A stretch of DNA of 64,000 nt, taken from the NCBI GenBank assembly GCA_003184365.1, contig NKYR01000016.1, positions 124,001 to 188,000 of the forward strand. The letters run 5' to 3'. The stretch's first letter is position 1. The number at the start of each line of letters is the position of its first letter. Positions 53,024 through 63,385 of this stretch are shown here, in pieces. The notes below the pieces were generated by a model. That model was given only the letters and a program-made list of their open reading frames with translations, made no database searches and had not been told where the DNA came from. The DNA is from Evernia prunastri. Lineage: Eukaryota; Ascomycota; Lecanoromycetes; Lecanorales; Parmeliaceae. The translations under genes and the position numbers were made by a program.

Positions 53024-53690
53024 AGCTGTCGCTTCTCGAAATAAAAGTTCAAGTGTAAGTAAGAGTCCCAAGTGAGTCGTGTTCCATTTAGGAAGAGTGC
53101 TATTGGTGAGTTGCCTTGAGTGAATTCACGGAATCGGTAGGGCTGGGATTCAATGCCAAGCGCCCGCAGGCTCTTAACGCTGGCGCTACCTAGTACAATA
53201 GTATGCGAAATTGCAATACAAACTTCTGATTAGAATGCGAGCGAACAAAAATTCAGCAGCTTATTACTCAATTGGAAGATGCTGAGAGCGTTAAAAGGCC
53301 AAATGGGGCGCAATTGCCGGCCTACGGGGACAACTGCCAGCCAAAGGGTTGGAAAAGTCCAAACTACTTGATACAGCGACGGGAAGAATAAACGACAGCG
53401 CGGAGTTCGAAGAATCTGCTTCGAAGGGCTCTTTTAGCAGAAAATAAGAAGCCCACTTCACCACTAGAACCAGCGCCATTAGGATTCGAACCTAACACAA
53501 ACTAAATACCTCCAGACCACATTAGCTGGCAATTCACCGTCAAACTCCCTAGCCACGCTGTGATGTGGCGGATGACAAGTGCGGGATATCTCGGGTCATT
53601 ACGGCACAGATACCTAGAGTGAGCAGATGGCACGATCGAATAAAACCACGCACCTGCTTTCCAAAACTTTCTATCGAACCTCATCTAATC
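53024..53690. other. Intergenic interval with tRNA-like fragment
   Basis: 667 bp between the divergent ArfGAP and transporter genes. It contains a tRNA T-arm-like sequence at 53469-53496 (listed) and an accidental minus-strand frame at 53291-53479. Confidence 0.45.
53469..53496 (-). repeat. tRNA T-arm/B-box-like repeat, copy 1
   Basis: On the minus strand this reads GTTAGGTTCGAATCCTAATG plus GCGCTGGT. TTAGG-TTCGAAT-CCTAA is a perfect 5-bp T-stem with a seven-base T-loop, and GGTTCGAATCC fits the polymerase III B-box. About 60 bases upstream TGGCTAGGGAG resembles an A-box, but no matching acceptor strand is found, so this is not an intact tRNA. The same 28 bp, with one mismatch, recur at 57723-57750 on the same strand. 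A tRNA-derived SINE or tRNA relic is likely. Confidence 0.5.
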
Positions 53691-55332
53691 ATGGATTCAA
53701 TACACTTGCAATCTTCTCGTGAGGATGGGAGTGACCAAGTTATCGCTGTTCCCGCAAACGCGACTGATCAGACACCACAACTTCACCCAATTAGCCAACG
53801 GGATCAAGTGATCGTCTTGTAGGTATCCTCTCACTGCACGAGCACCGGTTCTTTGAGTAGCTCACGCTCCGTTGTTGCCAGAGTATGCGGCTTCCTCTCC
53901 GTCTTCTTAACCATAGGCCCCAATCTCAGCTACGGCGTCTTCCGTACGTACAATTCCGAGACTTTTCTCTCTCATAGAACTCATTTTCGAGTCGTAAGAC
54001 GCGTTTGGCAGTAGTTGGCTCCTCTGGGCTTTTTAAGCATGTCCTGAAACTCAGAGTCGGCCCTGCCAAAGGGAAAAGCTGACTCTGGAGAGTATGCAGA
54101 GAATTTTTACTCCACTGGCACCACCAGTTCCGTACTCCCCACAGAAGAGGCTTCTAACGCTGCTCTTATCGCTTTCGTCGGCACGCTCGGGGCGGGCTTG
54201 ACGTGGGGCGGATCGATCTATGTCAGCCCGCTGATGGTGCGGTATCACCCTAAGCAGGTTGCCATACCAGGGTGCTTATTGATGAGTACTGGCTTCTTAC
54301 TTGCCGGCTGGAGCACACACACATGGCATCTTCTTCTGACGCAAGGCCTTTTGTATGGCGTGGGGAGTTCGATGCTCTATTTCCCACTTATCAGTGTGGC
54401 GCCGGAATACTTTGACCGGCGACGAGGCTCAGCCATGGGTGTAATCCTCAGTGCAGCTGGCATTGGGGGTCTATCGTATTCCCTCGCCATCCGCGCCCTG
54501 CTTGATCGAGTGGGGGCGAGGTGGACGCTGAGGATCATGAGCTTGGAGACCTTGGCTGTTGGATTACCGATTGCGATGGCGGCGTTGCCAAGTCGCAGTA
54601 CCCAGCCCAGACCGACGTTCGTCAATTGGCGGATAGCAAGGCAACCGGCTTTTATATTACAAGCGTTGGCAGCGACGTTGCAGGCTGCGGGAAATTTTGT
54701 GCCGATGACATTCACGTCGGAGTTCTCCATTGCGCTGGGATATACGGCTGCGTTTGGCGCGCTGTTGTTGTCGATAAATAATGGGGTCAATGCTGTCAGT
54801 CGGATTCTGACCGGGATTCTGGCGGATGCGTTTGGAAGGCAGAACATACTTATTATCTCCGTGGTAGGTAGTGCCGTCAGTGTACTGGCGCTTTGGCTAT
54901 GTGCGGCAATATATGAAGCAAATGGACTCTGGGTTGCGTTTGTGGTACTCTATGGGGTTCTTGCTGGTGGTAAGCGCTGCAGAAGAAATAAGACCTTATC
55001 AAGGTTCCTTCCCGGTCATTGGCTAATTCACGTCAGGTTACATGGCTCTCTTCCCTGTGACTATTTCCGAGGTCTTCGGTATCCAAGCCTATGCTTCGGT
55101 CAATAGCTTTGTATACTTCGTGCGAGGTTGCGGGGCAGCGTTTGGTTCACCCGTTGGTGGGCAAATACTGGGTGAATCCAGAGACTTGCAGGCGAGCGGG
55201 GAGGGTGTACTATCCTCCTATCAGAAGTTAATCTGGTATGATGGTGCTTTGTTGATTGGATCCTCGGTTTGTGTCATAGGTGTAAGGGGTTTCGATGCCT
55301 TAGAGAAGAAACAATGGAATTGGAAAGCTTGA
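53691..55332 (+). CDS. MFS transporter, monocarboxylate-permease type (466 aa)
   Basis: Exons 53691-53818, 53882-53943, 54055-54969 and 55037-55332; every join is in frame. Cytosolic N-tail of about 45 residues, then roughly twelve membrane helices: CGFLSVFLTIGPNLSYGVF, ALIAFVGTLGAGLTWGGSIY, IPGCLLMSTGFLLAGW, LLLTQGLLYGVGSSMLYFPL, then the loop motif YFDRRRGSAMGVILSAAGIG, PAFILQALAATLQAAGNFVP, and GINNGVNAVSRILTG-like NNGVNAVSRILTGILAD. This is the pattern of fungal MCT-like (Mch/riboflavin-type) permeases, proton-linked carriers of small organic acids or vitamins at the plasma membrane. The loop after helix 1 carries an unusual Ser/Thr/Glu insert (about 65-95). The substrate is not predictable. 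Confidence 0.88.
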
Positions 55333-55646
55333 ATGAACAGACTACTCGCGACAGAGAATGGGAAAGCAAGAACTATCATATCATGCATCGACAGAGAAGG
55401 CAATGTTCGCAGAGATCAGAGACGATCAAGAAAAGGAATAAGCTGAGAACTAAAGCTTGGCGCTTGAGCACGTGACGTGCGTTGGACCTAGTCTTAAGAC
55501 ACCAAGTATCTTGCTATTTCCTGCTCTACGTCACCCCTCGAAGGCATTCCATCCATCCGGGCCATCCCCTTCTGCAAGTATCACTGCACGGAAGACTATC
55601 CACTTACTTCAATGAAACCTGGCTAATAAACTCTGGCACCGAAACA
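55333..55646. other. Short intergenic interval
   Basis: 314 bp; nothing recognised beyond the probable leader of the next gene. Confidence 0.4.
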
Positions 55647-56531
55647 ATGGATCCACGACGCGCTGGAAAGAATCTTGACGCATTGGAAGAAGTCCTTGAC
55701 CCCACAAGTGCTGAAACGTCCACAAAGCGCAGCGCTACGAGAAGATACAGCTTCGAGCCTTCAGAGTTCGATGGAATAGAACTGACAGACCTCGCCGAAG
55801 AAATATTCGCTTCGATCAACACTCCACGGGAGTTCGCGGAGAGCGCAGTTGAAAACCCTAATGCTTGGTGCAATCTGTTAAAGCATCTGTTAGATAGCTC
55901 TCGGTCTGCTACTCACAACGCTAATATTCTGAGTCGCCAAAACGAAGAACTCAATAAGATTATAGCGGAGTCCAGATCACAAGTCGTTGTCCTGAACGAC
56001 CTGATAGAGTATACCACTACTCGACTTTCTCAGGAAACTATGACCAGCTGGAGACTTAGGGACTTACGCGATGAATTTTGCGTTTCCAACGCAATATTAG
56101 CAGAGGAAAATAAGAGACTTAGGTCGTTGAAAGAAAATCAAGTCAATCAGGATGATCTGGTGGACTGCAATGACGAGCGACAGCGACAGCGAATTGAATC
56201 TACCCCACGAAATCCACACAACGCTGGCCACGGAGACGGTGCTCGAGGTAGTCACCGGGAGAAGACGAGCCTTGCAATTCCTGCCGAGGGAGACGCGACA
56301 CCCCAAGTGGGGATTCTAACGACGGCGCACACCACGGAGGGCGCAATTGAACCCCGCCATGACACAGGCAGGGTCTCGAGGCGCATCTCCCTACAGCCGA
56401 AACAGAAGAGCCCGCGGAGACTGCCAAGTGAGGGAGAGGCTGGCGGGCGGAGCAACATGGGCGCGAAGAGAGACGAAGGGGCTGTCGGTGAGTACCCCGA
56501 GCCGGTCCCGAGCAGGGGGCATGTGGGCTGA
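55647..56531 (+). CDS. Coiled-coil hypothetical protein (294 aa)
   Basis: Starts MDPRRAGKNLDALEEVLD. Residues about 35-75 contain RRYSFEPSEFDGIELTDLAE and INTPREFAESAVENPNAW. Residues 80-160 form a coiled coil (SRQNEELNKIIAESRSQVVV, EENKRLRSLKENQ). The C-terminal third is disordered and basic. The composition recalls the N-terminal part of fungal LTR-retrotransposon Gag proteins, but there is no zinc knuckle, protease or polymerase downstream, and no LTRs were seen, so this is only a possibility. It may continue in another frame after 56531. It lies in an interval bounded by the two tRNA-like repeats. Not recognised otherwise. Confidence 0.45.
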   Translation: MDPRRAGKNLDALEEVLDPTSAETSTKRSATRRYSFEPSEFDGIELTDLAEEIFASINTPREFAESAVENPNAWCNLLKHLLDSSRSATHNANILSRQNEELNKIIAESRSQVVVLNDLIEYTTTRLSQETMTSWRLRDLRDEFCVSNAILAEENKRLRSLKENQVNQDDLVDCNDERQRQRIESTPRNPHNAGHGDGARGSHREKTSLAIPAEGDATPQVGILTTAHTTEGAIEPRHDTGRVSRRISLQPKQKSPRRLPSEGEAGGRSNMGAKRDEGAVGEYPEPVPSRGHVG

Positions 56532-57837
56532 TTCTACGGTCAGGGGCAAGCACCAAGATCGGGAGTAATGCTGCCAAGGTGGCGCCAGGGCCGCTCAAGG
56601 TCAAACCACAGCGCGGCACCAAGCATGTACGGTGGAAAGATGTAGGTGGCGATAGCGGGGTGGGAGTGAGTGAGAAGGTCAGCCGAGAGGAGGAGGGCCA
56701 TGGAAAAGAGGCTATGACGAGATGCCGCCAGACGGCTACCCCTTGGGGCAGATATTTCCAAGCAGGCGGTATCACAATTCTACTCGCACTCCTACAGTAC
56801 GCCGCTGCTGTACATTTTGGATTCCTTTGAAATCAGAATCTGGAGGACCGAGGTATTCGACTTCGACTTCGCCAATGAACAACGTTTTAAGGGGGATGGC
56901 AAGGGTTACCCAGGTAACCCATCAAACAGCTTTGAAAGCATTGAATCACTAGAGGGGCGATCGTCTTGTAATTTCTTGGTGCTTATAATTCAATCACCCA
57001 GACCGACGGAGGCGGTGTGGGCCCAGCGGCGACTACGTTAGGTATCTGTGGAGGAGTGGTCCATCTACACCAGCCATCACGCTTCTACCTCGAGACACGA
57101 CAGTTCTCTGCTGCCCCCATTGCCTCTGTCTACGGAGTACACAAGGCCAAAAATTTGCAAAGGACGTTGTGGTTGTCGAGAAACCCGCTCAGTCGGCAAA
57201 GAGGGTTGATTATTTTGCGGGGGAAAAAACCCCCTCATAACCTTCATGCAGTTTAGTCGGCAGCAGAACCAGAGCCATCCCACAACGCTGATTGATGGAC
57301 ATCGACACTGGGATTACAAATTCAAGCTTTGGCTTCGCAACGATGTCTATTGAGAGTGGGTGGGTAGGATGCCATCCATCAACTGGTCCCAGCGACTGAC
57401 TCTCCAGAGCGCGTCTCCGATTACACTTCCGCGATTTCGGGGTCAGGGCCTTTGGGGGAGGCAGGATGGCGAGGAGGTAGAAGACCTTCGGAGCCAGGCA
57501 TCGGTCGATGTCGTCGGCGTGCCGTTGAGGATGATTTAAAGCTGCTCAGGGTTATGGTCGGGGAAGTCTGGGCAGTAGTGTGAGTGGGATGGGATGTTCC
57601 GCGGATTTTGGAGGTGTTTGTCATGCAAGATGCGTTTTTTATCAAGAAGAGAGTTCGCGTGTGTGTGCTCGTTTATTGCAAAGAGGGTTGTCATGGAAAA
57701 CAAGAAACCGCTACATCATTGTACCAGCGCCATTAGGATTCGGACCTAACCACAGTCATTTGCGAGAAAAAATGGACCATGTCATATTTACATTGTTTCT
57801 GACAAGGTACAAGGAGAAGACATTCTACCCTCGCTAT
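56532..57837. other. Degenerate interval
   Basis: About 1.3 kb of short frames on both strands (for example 56579-56830 plus, ending in a hydrophobic run). It holds TACGGAGTAC at 57131 and the second tRNA-like repeat at 57723. It has the look of decayed sequence, perhaps old mobile-element remains. Confidence 0.4.
57723..57750 (-). repeat. tRNA T-arm/B-box-like repeat, copy 2
   Basis: Matches the repeat at 53469-53496 over 28 bp with one mismatch, in the T-loop (TCCGAAT for TTCGAAT). Flanks on both sides are unrelated to copy 1, and no A-box is seen upstream. Confidence 0.5.
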
Positions 57838-59064
57838 CTACCAATTGCTCGTCCTTTTTATCTTCTCGTTCTGAATCACTTCAATCCAATACCTTTGATT
57901 AAATCAGCATACCATACTGACTTACATATCAAAGGCTTACTTACCCATCAGGATCCAACACAAACGCAATGTTCTTCATCCTGCCATCCGTCAACTTCTT
58001 CTTCCAGCTCACTCCTTTCTGCTCAAAGCGCTTGCACGCCGCGTCGATATCGTCAACGGCGATACAGATATGGCCGAAGCCTTGGGGTTCATCGTTGCCA
58101 TTATGGTACTTGAAATTAGCATCCTTCTCAGTGCCGTAGTTCCAAGTCAGTTCGAGCAAACCCTCCCGCTCGGCGGTGGGGTTGACGCCATTTGCTGACT
58201 CCTTGGGAACGGCCTCATCTCCTGTATACGCCAGGAAGTAGAGATTGAAGCCGTTCGAAGCATTCTCTGAAGTGCGTATCAATGACATGCCCATGATGTC
58301 CTGATAGAATTTGAGAGATTTCTCGTGGTCTTTAACCCGAATCATGCTGTGGTTGAATCTGTAAGTGCCTGGGTCTGTCTCTTTTACATTTTCAGTCTTG
58401 TCGACGGGGTTGAAGGCAACGACTTCCACCCAGTATCCATCTGGATCGAGGGCGAATGCGATGTGTCTCATGCGACCATCTGTTAGTTTCTTCTGGAACT
58501 TGTAGCCCGCGTCTTCGATCCTCTGGCAGGCAGCTTGGATGGCATCTACACTGATGCAGATGTGGCCGAAACCCTTGCCTGGATCCGAGTTGCCATTGGC
58601 GACTTTGAAGCCATCATCTTTTTCGGTGCCATAATTGTGAGTCAATTCTAAAACGCCTTGGCGGGCGGTCCAATGCTGACCGCCCGAGAGGCTCTTGGGA
58701 GTATCGTAGGCGAGGAAGTACAGATCAAATTTGGCATCGGGATTTTCGATCTTGTTGATCTGCTTCATGCCAAGGAGTTCATAATACTTGACTGGCCGAA
58801 TTGTCAGATCTCAGGGAGGAGATTGAGAGAGAAGGAAGACTTTACTCGATCTTTGAGGATTCTTCACCCGAAGCATCGTATCTATAAAGTCTATCAGCCC
58901 TCCCAACCGATTCCCATTGGCAGGCACTTACGGTTCAGACAGTAATTCTTCGGATCTGTGGCCATGGCTACGTAGGCTCGGTAGTTGGAGATTACCTTTT
59001 GTGATGTTGGAAATTGCAAAGGTTTCTGTGCTCTTGATATAGTGCGGGTAGTCAAAGCAAACAT
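57838..59064 (-). CDS. GLO1: Glyoxalase I, two fused domains (356 aa)
   Basis: Lactoylglutathione lyase: isomerises the methylglyoxal-glutathione hemithioacetal to S-lactoylglutathione. Exons 59064-58932, 58881-58846, 58791-57945 and 57892-57838; all joins close in frame. It has the fungal tandem arrangement of two glyoxalase domains: HTMLRVKNPQRSIKYYELLG, LELTHNYGTEKD, GFGHICISVDAIQAACQRIE, FALDPDGYWVEVV, and again HSMIRVKDHEKSLKFYQDIM, LELTWNYGTEKD, GFGHICIAVDDIDAACKRFE, FVLDPDGYWIEVI. The metal-binding His and Glu of each repeat are present. The N-terminus MFALTTRTISRAQKPLQFPT is Arg/Ser/Thr-rich without acids, like a mitochondrial presequence, and an in-frame second ATG at 58965 (MATDPKNY) would give the cytosolic form. 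Typical cytosolic fungal enzymes are about 320 aa. Confidence 0.92.
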
Positions 59065-59728
59065 GGACGATATGTTGTTGTTAGGGAAATGCAAATGAAG
59101 CAATTCGTGCATCTATAGACAAAACCAGCCGCCATGACGTGCATGTCTATGACGTGCATACAGGGATCGAGGGATGTCGGCAAGACGTCCAGACCTCTAG
59201 CTGCTCGAGCGCACCAACTGAAACACAATCTCATTGGAAGGAGAAATGGAAAACTGCAAGGGTTTTTATTTATGCATAAAATTGTGCATTTTCATCTCTT
59301 ATCTACCTTAATCTTGGTTAGAGTATCTCGAGTACTCGGTACGGAGTAAAGTCACCGAGGTCAGAAACAAACCCTTCCCTCCAACATTTCAGCAAATCCT
59401 GATCTCTCAATATATCTTCGCTGCACTGGAATCCGTTCGTAGTCTAGAATCATTCTTTTGGAAAGCATCCCATGAGACTTTGCAAATCAACACGGAAAGA
59501 CCAGCAAGTGTGGAGAGTGAGAGTAGTACAGTACGGTGGAAACGCAAATTGTTTGAAAGCGCTTGCCTTTTCCTTTTCTGCAGGAATAATCTAGCCTCAT
59601 CGTGCCTTCCTGCCCCAAATTTCCCCGTGCTGTTTGCTTGAAGCAATCAGCTTCCTCGAGTCCATCTGTAAGCCCTCTACACCATCTCATCCACCCCACT
59701 TCAAAAAGAACACATCCAGCTAACGACC
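59065..59728. other. Divergent intergenic region
   Basis: 664 bp between GLO1 (minus) and the next gene (plus). Contains TACGGAGTAA at 59340-59349. No known element recognised. Confidence 0.45.
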
Positions 59729-60687
59729 ATGTCTCAAGATCTCGTTCTAACACCCAAGGTCGAAGAAGAACAGTCTTCCATCCCGGGCGTCCAGATCTTC
59801 AACATCACGTACCCCGAAGCAGCGCAAGCCTTCGGCCCCAGCAGCATCAAGCAACCGGTAGCCCGAGACGTTTTCGCCGACGGATCCGACACAATCATGC
59901 TCAACGCCGCCGCCATGAAGGACCTCCTGTCCGAGAACGTCGACGAGAACGCCTCCCACTTCGCGTACGTCGAAGATTTCCTCCCTATCGTTACACAACC
60001 AAGAAACCCCGGCAAGACTAACCCTTAACCCCCAACAGCTTCTTCTCCCGCTACGGCACGATGATGGGGCACGATCACGCCGCCGACGTCAAGGCCGTCA
60101 TGCGCTTCACCGCGTTCGCAGCTAATACCTGGGGCCGCAGTGACGCTGCCGTCAAGGAGACGGGCCAGGTGGTCGAGCCGTTGACGCCCGGCACGACGAT
60201 CCTCCAGGCCATCGTTAAGGAGGACGGCAGCGGGCTGCACTGCTTGATTATGCAGGTCAACGATCTGGTCGGCGCGGTGACGCATGTGAGGGAGGGAACG
60301 CTGTTGGCGGCGCTGAAGAGGAAGGAGGAGTTTGCGGGGGAGAGGGTTGAGATCGCGGCGAGGATCAAGGGCGTTAAGGGTCCCGATGAGGCTGAGGTAT
60401 CTCAGGGGGCTGGCGGCGGCGGCGGTGGTGGTGGTGGTGTTACTACTGCTGCTGCTGAGGGGGAAGATGTCGCCAAGGGTGAGGGGAGCGGCGGGGAGGA
60501 TGGTGGGAAGGAGAAGGGGAAAGGGAAGGAGCAGGAGAAGGAGGTCGAGGAAGAGGGAGAGGGAGAGGGAGAGGGAGAGGAGAAGCCGACGAAGATGCAG
60601 ATTCTGGTGTGGAGGTCTGAGGGTATGGGGCAGTATATGGCGGACGAGTTGGGACCGAATTTCAAGATCCCCAAGGGCTTTTACTAA
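59729..60687 (+). CDS. Conserved-looking hypothetical protein with Gly/Glu repeats (294 aa)
   Basis: Exons 59729-59964 and 60039-60687 with a GTACGT...CAG intron; the join gives ENASHFA-FFSRYGTMMGHDHA. The first about 215 residues look like a folded, soluble domain (QIFNITYPEAAQAFGPSSIK; FTAFAANTWGRSDAAVKETG; LHCLIMQVNDLVGAVTHVRE), followed by a low-complexity insert: nine Gly, then Gly/Glu/Lys-rich including a long Glu/Gly run, and a conserved-looking end MQILVWRSEGMGQYMADELG. The insert comes from GGC/GGT and GAGGGA simple repeats at about 60411-60445 and 60543-60584. I do not recognise the family. No signal peptide or membrane segment. Confidence 0.7.
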
Positions 60688-60932
60688 TGGTGAATCACCC
60701 CGACTTCAATCGACCGGTACGGCTCATGTCTTTTCAGGCATATTCTGTCTTGTTTCAACGCGCGAGGGAACATTGGGGGGCACGGTTCATGATTATTGTT
60801 TCTTGTATTGGCGTCCAGCGATGATACCCTGGGCCGGTTAGTGGAGATGCGCCGTCTAGATGCCCGACCTCACGGTCCAACTCCCCATCACATGGTACAT
60901 ATACTACATAGAATAATACAGGAGGGCATTCC

Positions 60933-62881
60933 CTAATCTCTCGTCGCCCTCTTCCAGATGCCGGCGACTGCGGCTCCAACGGCTCCAACGGCCCCGCCCA
61001 CGACCCACCACCGGACCCAATCAACCTCTTCGTCCGCCTCCATCCCCTTCGGCAGCGCCCCCCCGGGCCACAGAGCCGCCTCCGCAACATTGACAAACAC
61101 CTCGCCGACACTGCCCCACGTGACGCTCACGTGCAGCGGCTTCGCCATGCCCAAGCCGCTCGTGTACTCCTCGGGCTGCACGTCGCCCCTCTGGGTCGAC
61201 TTGTCCATGTCCGCCTTGAGGGCGACATACAGGGCGGGCATTCCGCCTAGGTGGGGGTGCTGGGAGCGCAGCTGCGGGATGTAGGCGAAGGAGTCCGGGT
61301 CCGAGGAGTCGTAGGCGTAGACGAGGATGTCGGCGGCGGAGAGCTTGGCGCCGTTTTCCAGGATGGCGGGCTCGAGTTCGCCGAGCTCCTCGAGGATGAG
61401 GGTGCACTGCTTCCCGCCCGGGAGCTCGACGCTGTTGACGGCCGTGCGGGGCTTGATGGTGGGGTGGTAGGTGGGCGAGAAGGGACGGGACAGGAAAGCG
61501 TCGAGGAGAGAGGATTTGCCGGAACCGGGCGCGCCGAGGATGTAAGCGAGGAGGACGTTGCGTTCGGTTTTCGCGAGCTTCTTGCCGCGGTGGTTGCGTT
61601 TGCGAGGTTTGGTTAGGTGGAGCGCCGATGTGGTGTTGTGATCGGTCGGATCGTAGCCCAGGTATGCTAAATATGCGAGCGTGGTTTTGGGGGAGAAGAA
61701 GGTGGTCATGCTCCATTGCGCGAGCCAGCCTTGAAGGGTGATGTAGCCGGCTTCGTTGCGGATGGAGGAGGAAGGGAAGTCGGTGGCGGAGTCGGACCAG
61801 GTCAAGGGTAGGCCTGGGGTGGCCGCGAAGAGAGCGGTTAGTTCTGTGGGTGAGAGACCGCCGTCATTGTCCTTGTCGAAGAGCAAGAAAAGATCGACGA
61901 AGAAGCGGTAGCCGGCTGGGGAGAGCTCTGCGGACGTGTTGGCAGGTACGTCAAATTTGGGGTGTAGGAATGACGAGTGGAGCGATAGGCCGTTGGAATA
62001 ATGGAAAGTCCGCAGGATGATCCAGATGGTCTCGTGGCGGCCTTTTTCCGCGAATATTTTGTTGAGTATGATGAATCCTTCTTTGGTCAACCCTCTCGGT
62101 GTTACGGCGGCGGTAGAGTATTTTGACACAGCTTGTTTAATGTTGTCGAGGTCTTCTTCTCCGAGGGACTTGCCAAAACACTTTGTCTGGAAGTCATGTA
62201 CCTCTCTATCACTCAAGTAGCCATCTTGGTCTTTGTCGCAAAGGTAAAATACCCGTTCCAGTGCAGAGACACAAGCAGGCTTCAGGTATGATTCTTTGGA
62301 GTCGAACAGCGGTGCTATAGGATCCGTGACCGCTTTCTGGCATAGAAAGAAAACCTCGTTTATATTGTGATATTCCCTCGCGCTGGTACGGATGCAAGAG
62401 TCGATCTCCTTGAACTCAGCCATGACAGGGAGCATCTCATCTTCGATGATTTGCTCCGTGTCGACATTTGTAGAGAGATCTGACTTGTTGGCGCATAGAA
62501 CCACCGGCACGTTGACGCCCAGTGACCTGAAATGTGGGAGCCACCATAGCGCGACTCGTTCATAACTGTAGTGGTCTGAATAGACAAGTAGTATAACATT
62601 CGATTTCCGTATCTCTTTGTCCAGATTGGTTCTCTCTTGCGGCAGCGCCGACGAATCCACAATGGTGGTTGTCACATTCTCAGGCGTGCCAATGCTAGGA
62701 GGGATGGTGATTTGAGGGAGGACAGGCTGGATTTTGTTGGTCACAAAGACATCTTTTACAAGGCTCGTTATTAGACTTGATTTGCCGGTGCCCTCATCCC
62801 CACATAGACATATACGCACTTCAAGAAACGTCAGCTTGGTCCTTTCCGGTTGCCTTTTAAGCCTGCGTTACCTGTAGCCAT
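60933..62881 (-). CDS. GEM1: Mitochondrial Rho GTPase Miro/Gem1 (631 aa)
   Basis: Exons 62881-62872 (only 10 nt) and 62818-60933; joining gives MATVRICLCGDEGTGKSSLI. First GTPase domain: P-loop GDEGTGKSS (about 10-18), switch region with PPSIGTPENV, CANKSDLS. Two EF-hand units: LCDKDQDGYLSDREV and LFDKDNDGGLSPTEL. Second GTPase-like domain: LGAPGSGKSSLLDAFLSR (about 430), VYAYDSSDPDSFAYI, VALKADMD. C-terminal anchor WWVVGGAVGAVGAAVAGIW with a basic tail for the outer mitochondrial membrane. Gem1 regulates mitochondrial shape, inheritance and ER contact (ERMES) in yeast. Length and domain order are normal. The start ATG is fixed by the MATVRI signature. Confidence 0.95.
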
Positions 62882-63385
62882 AGCTTCACCCCATCGCTAG
62901 TTTACAGAAGTACGACCCAGAATTTGATCTGGTTGCGCTTTTTTATCAGCGGGCGCAAGTGCTGTAGCTCGACACTGGTAAATAGTCGTAGGGATGCCCG
63001 TTGCCAAATCATGTTCGAGCTGGAGGAGCCTGAAGGATCGACCGATCGCCCGGGACAAAACCCTGCGACTCGGGCACTACGGCTAGGGCTTATAGGCACG
63101 AGGCAGCCCGCAACCTTGAACATTGACCACATAGGTAGAACATATTGGGGACCAACATCATCGACACCTCCAAATCTACGATACCCTCCGCCTAAGATCA
63201 TCTCCATATACTCTTGAATGATATCATCATCTTCATGTGCATGCTCTGTCTTGACAGAGTCTGAGCGTACATATTCTATGCATACCTAAAGCCCAATTTG
63301 CTTCTCGCCCACCTCCACATCCCACCATCCTTGCAGCTGACGCAGGGTCCCGCCGCCCGGGTGCAACCTCAGCTTCAGCTTCACC
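62882..63385. promoter_or_regulatory. Divergent intergenic region GEM1/creC
   Basis: 504 bp between the two divergent start codons; it must contain both promoters. No specific element recognised. Confidence 0.45.

Noticed and set aside
53469..53575. Intact tRNA gene on the minus strand
   Set aside because: T-arm is perfect but no acceptor 5' strand complementary to TGGCGCT and no convincing anticodon arm could be found.
48644..55332. Biosynthetic or catabolic gene cluster around the decarboxylase and MFS transporter
   Set aside because: The genes between them are core Golgi-traffic genes; no co-functional enzyme set is present.
53691..57837. Complete LTR retrotransposon between the two tRNA-like repeats
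   Set aside because: No long terminal repeats, no protease, reverse transcriptase or integrase motifs; the interval includes an intact intron-containing transporter gene.
61251..61616. Plus-strand Gly/Val/Glu-rich frame opposite GEM1
   Set aside because: Antisense shadow of the second GTPase domain.
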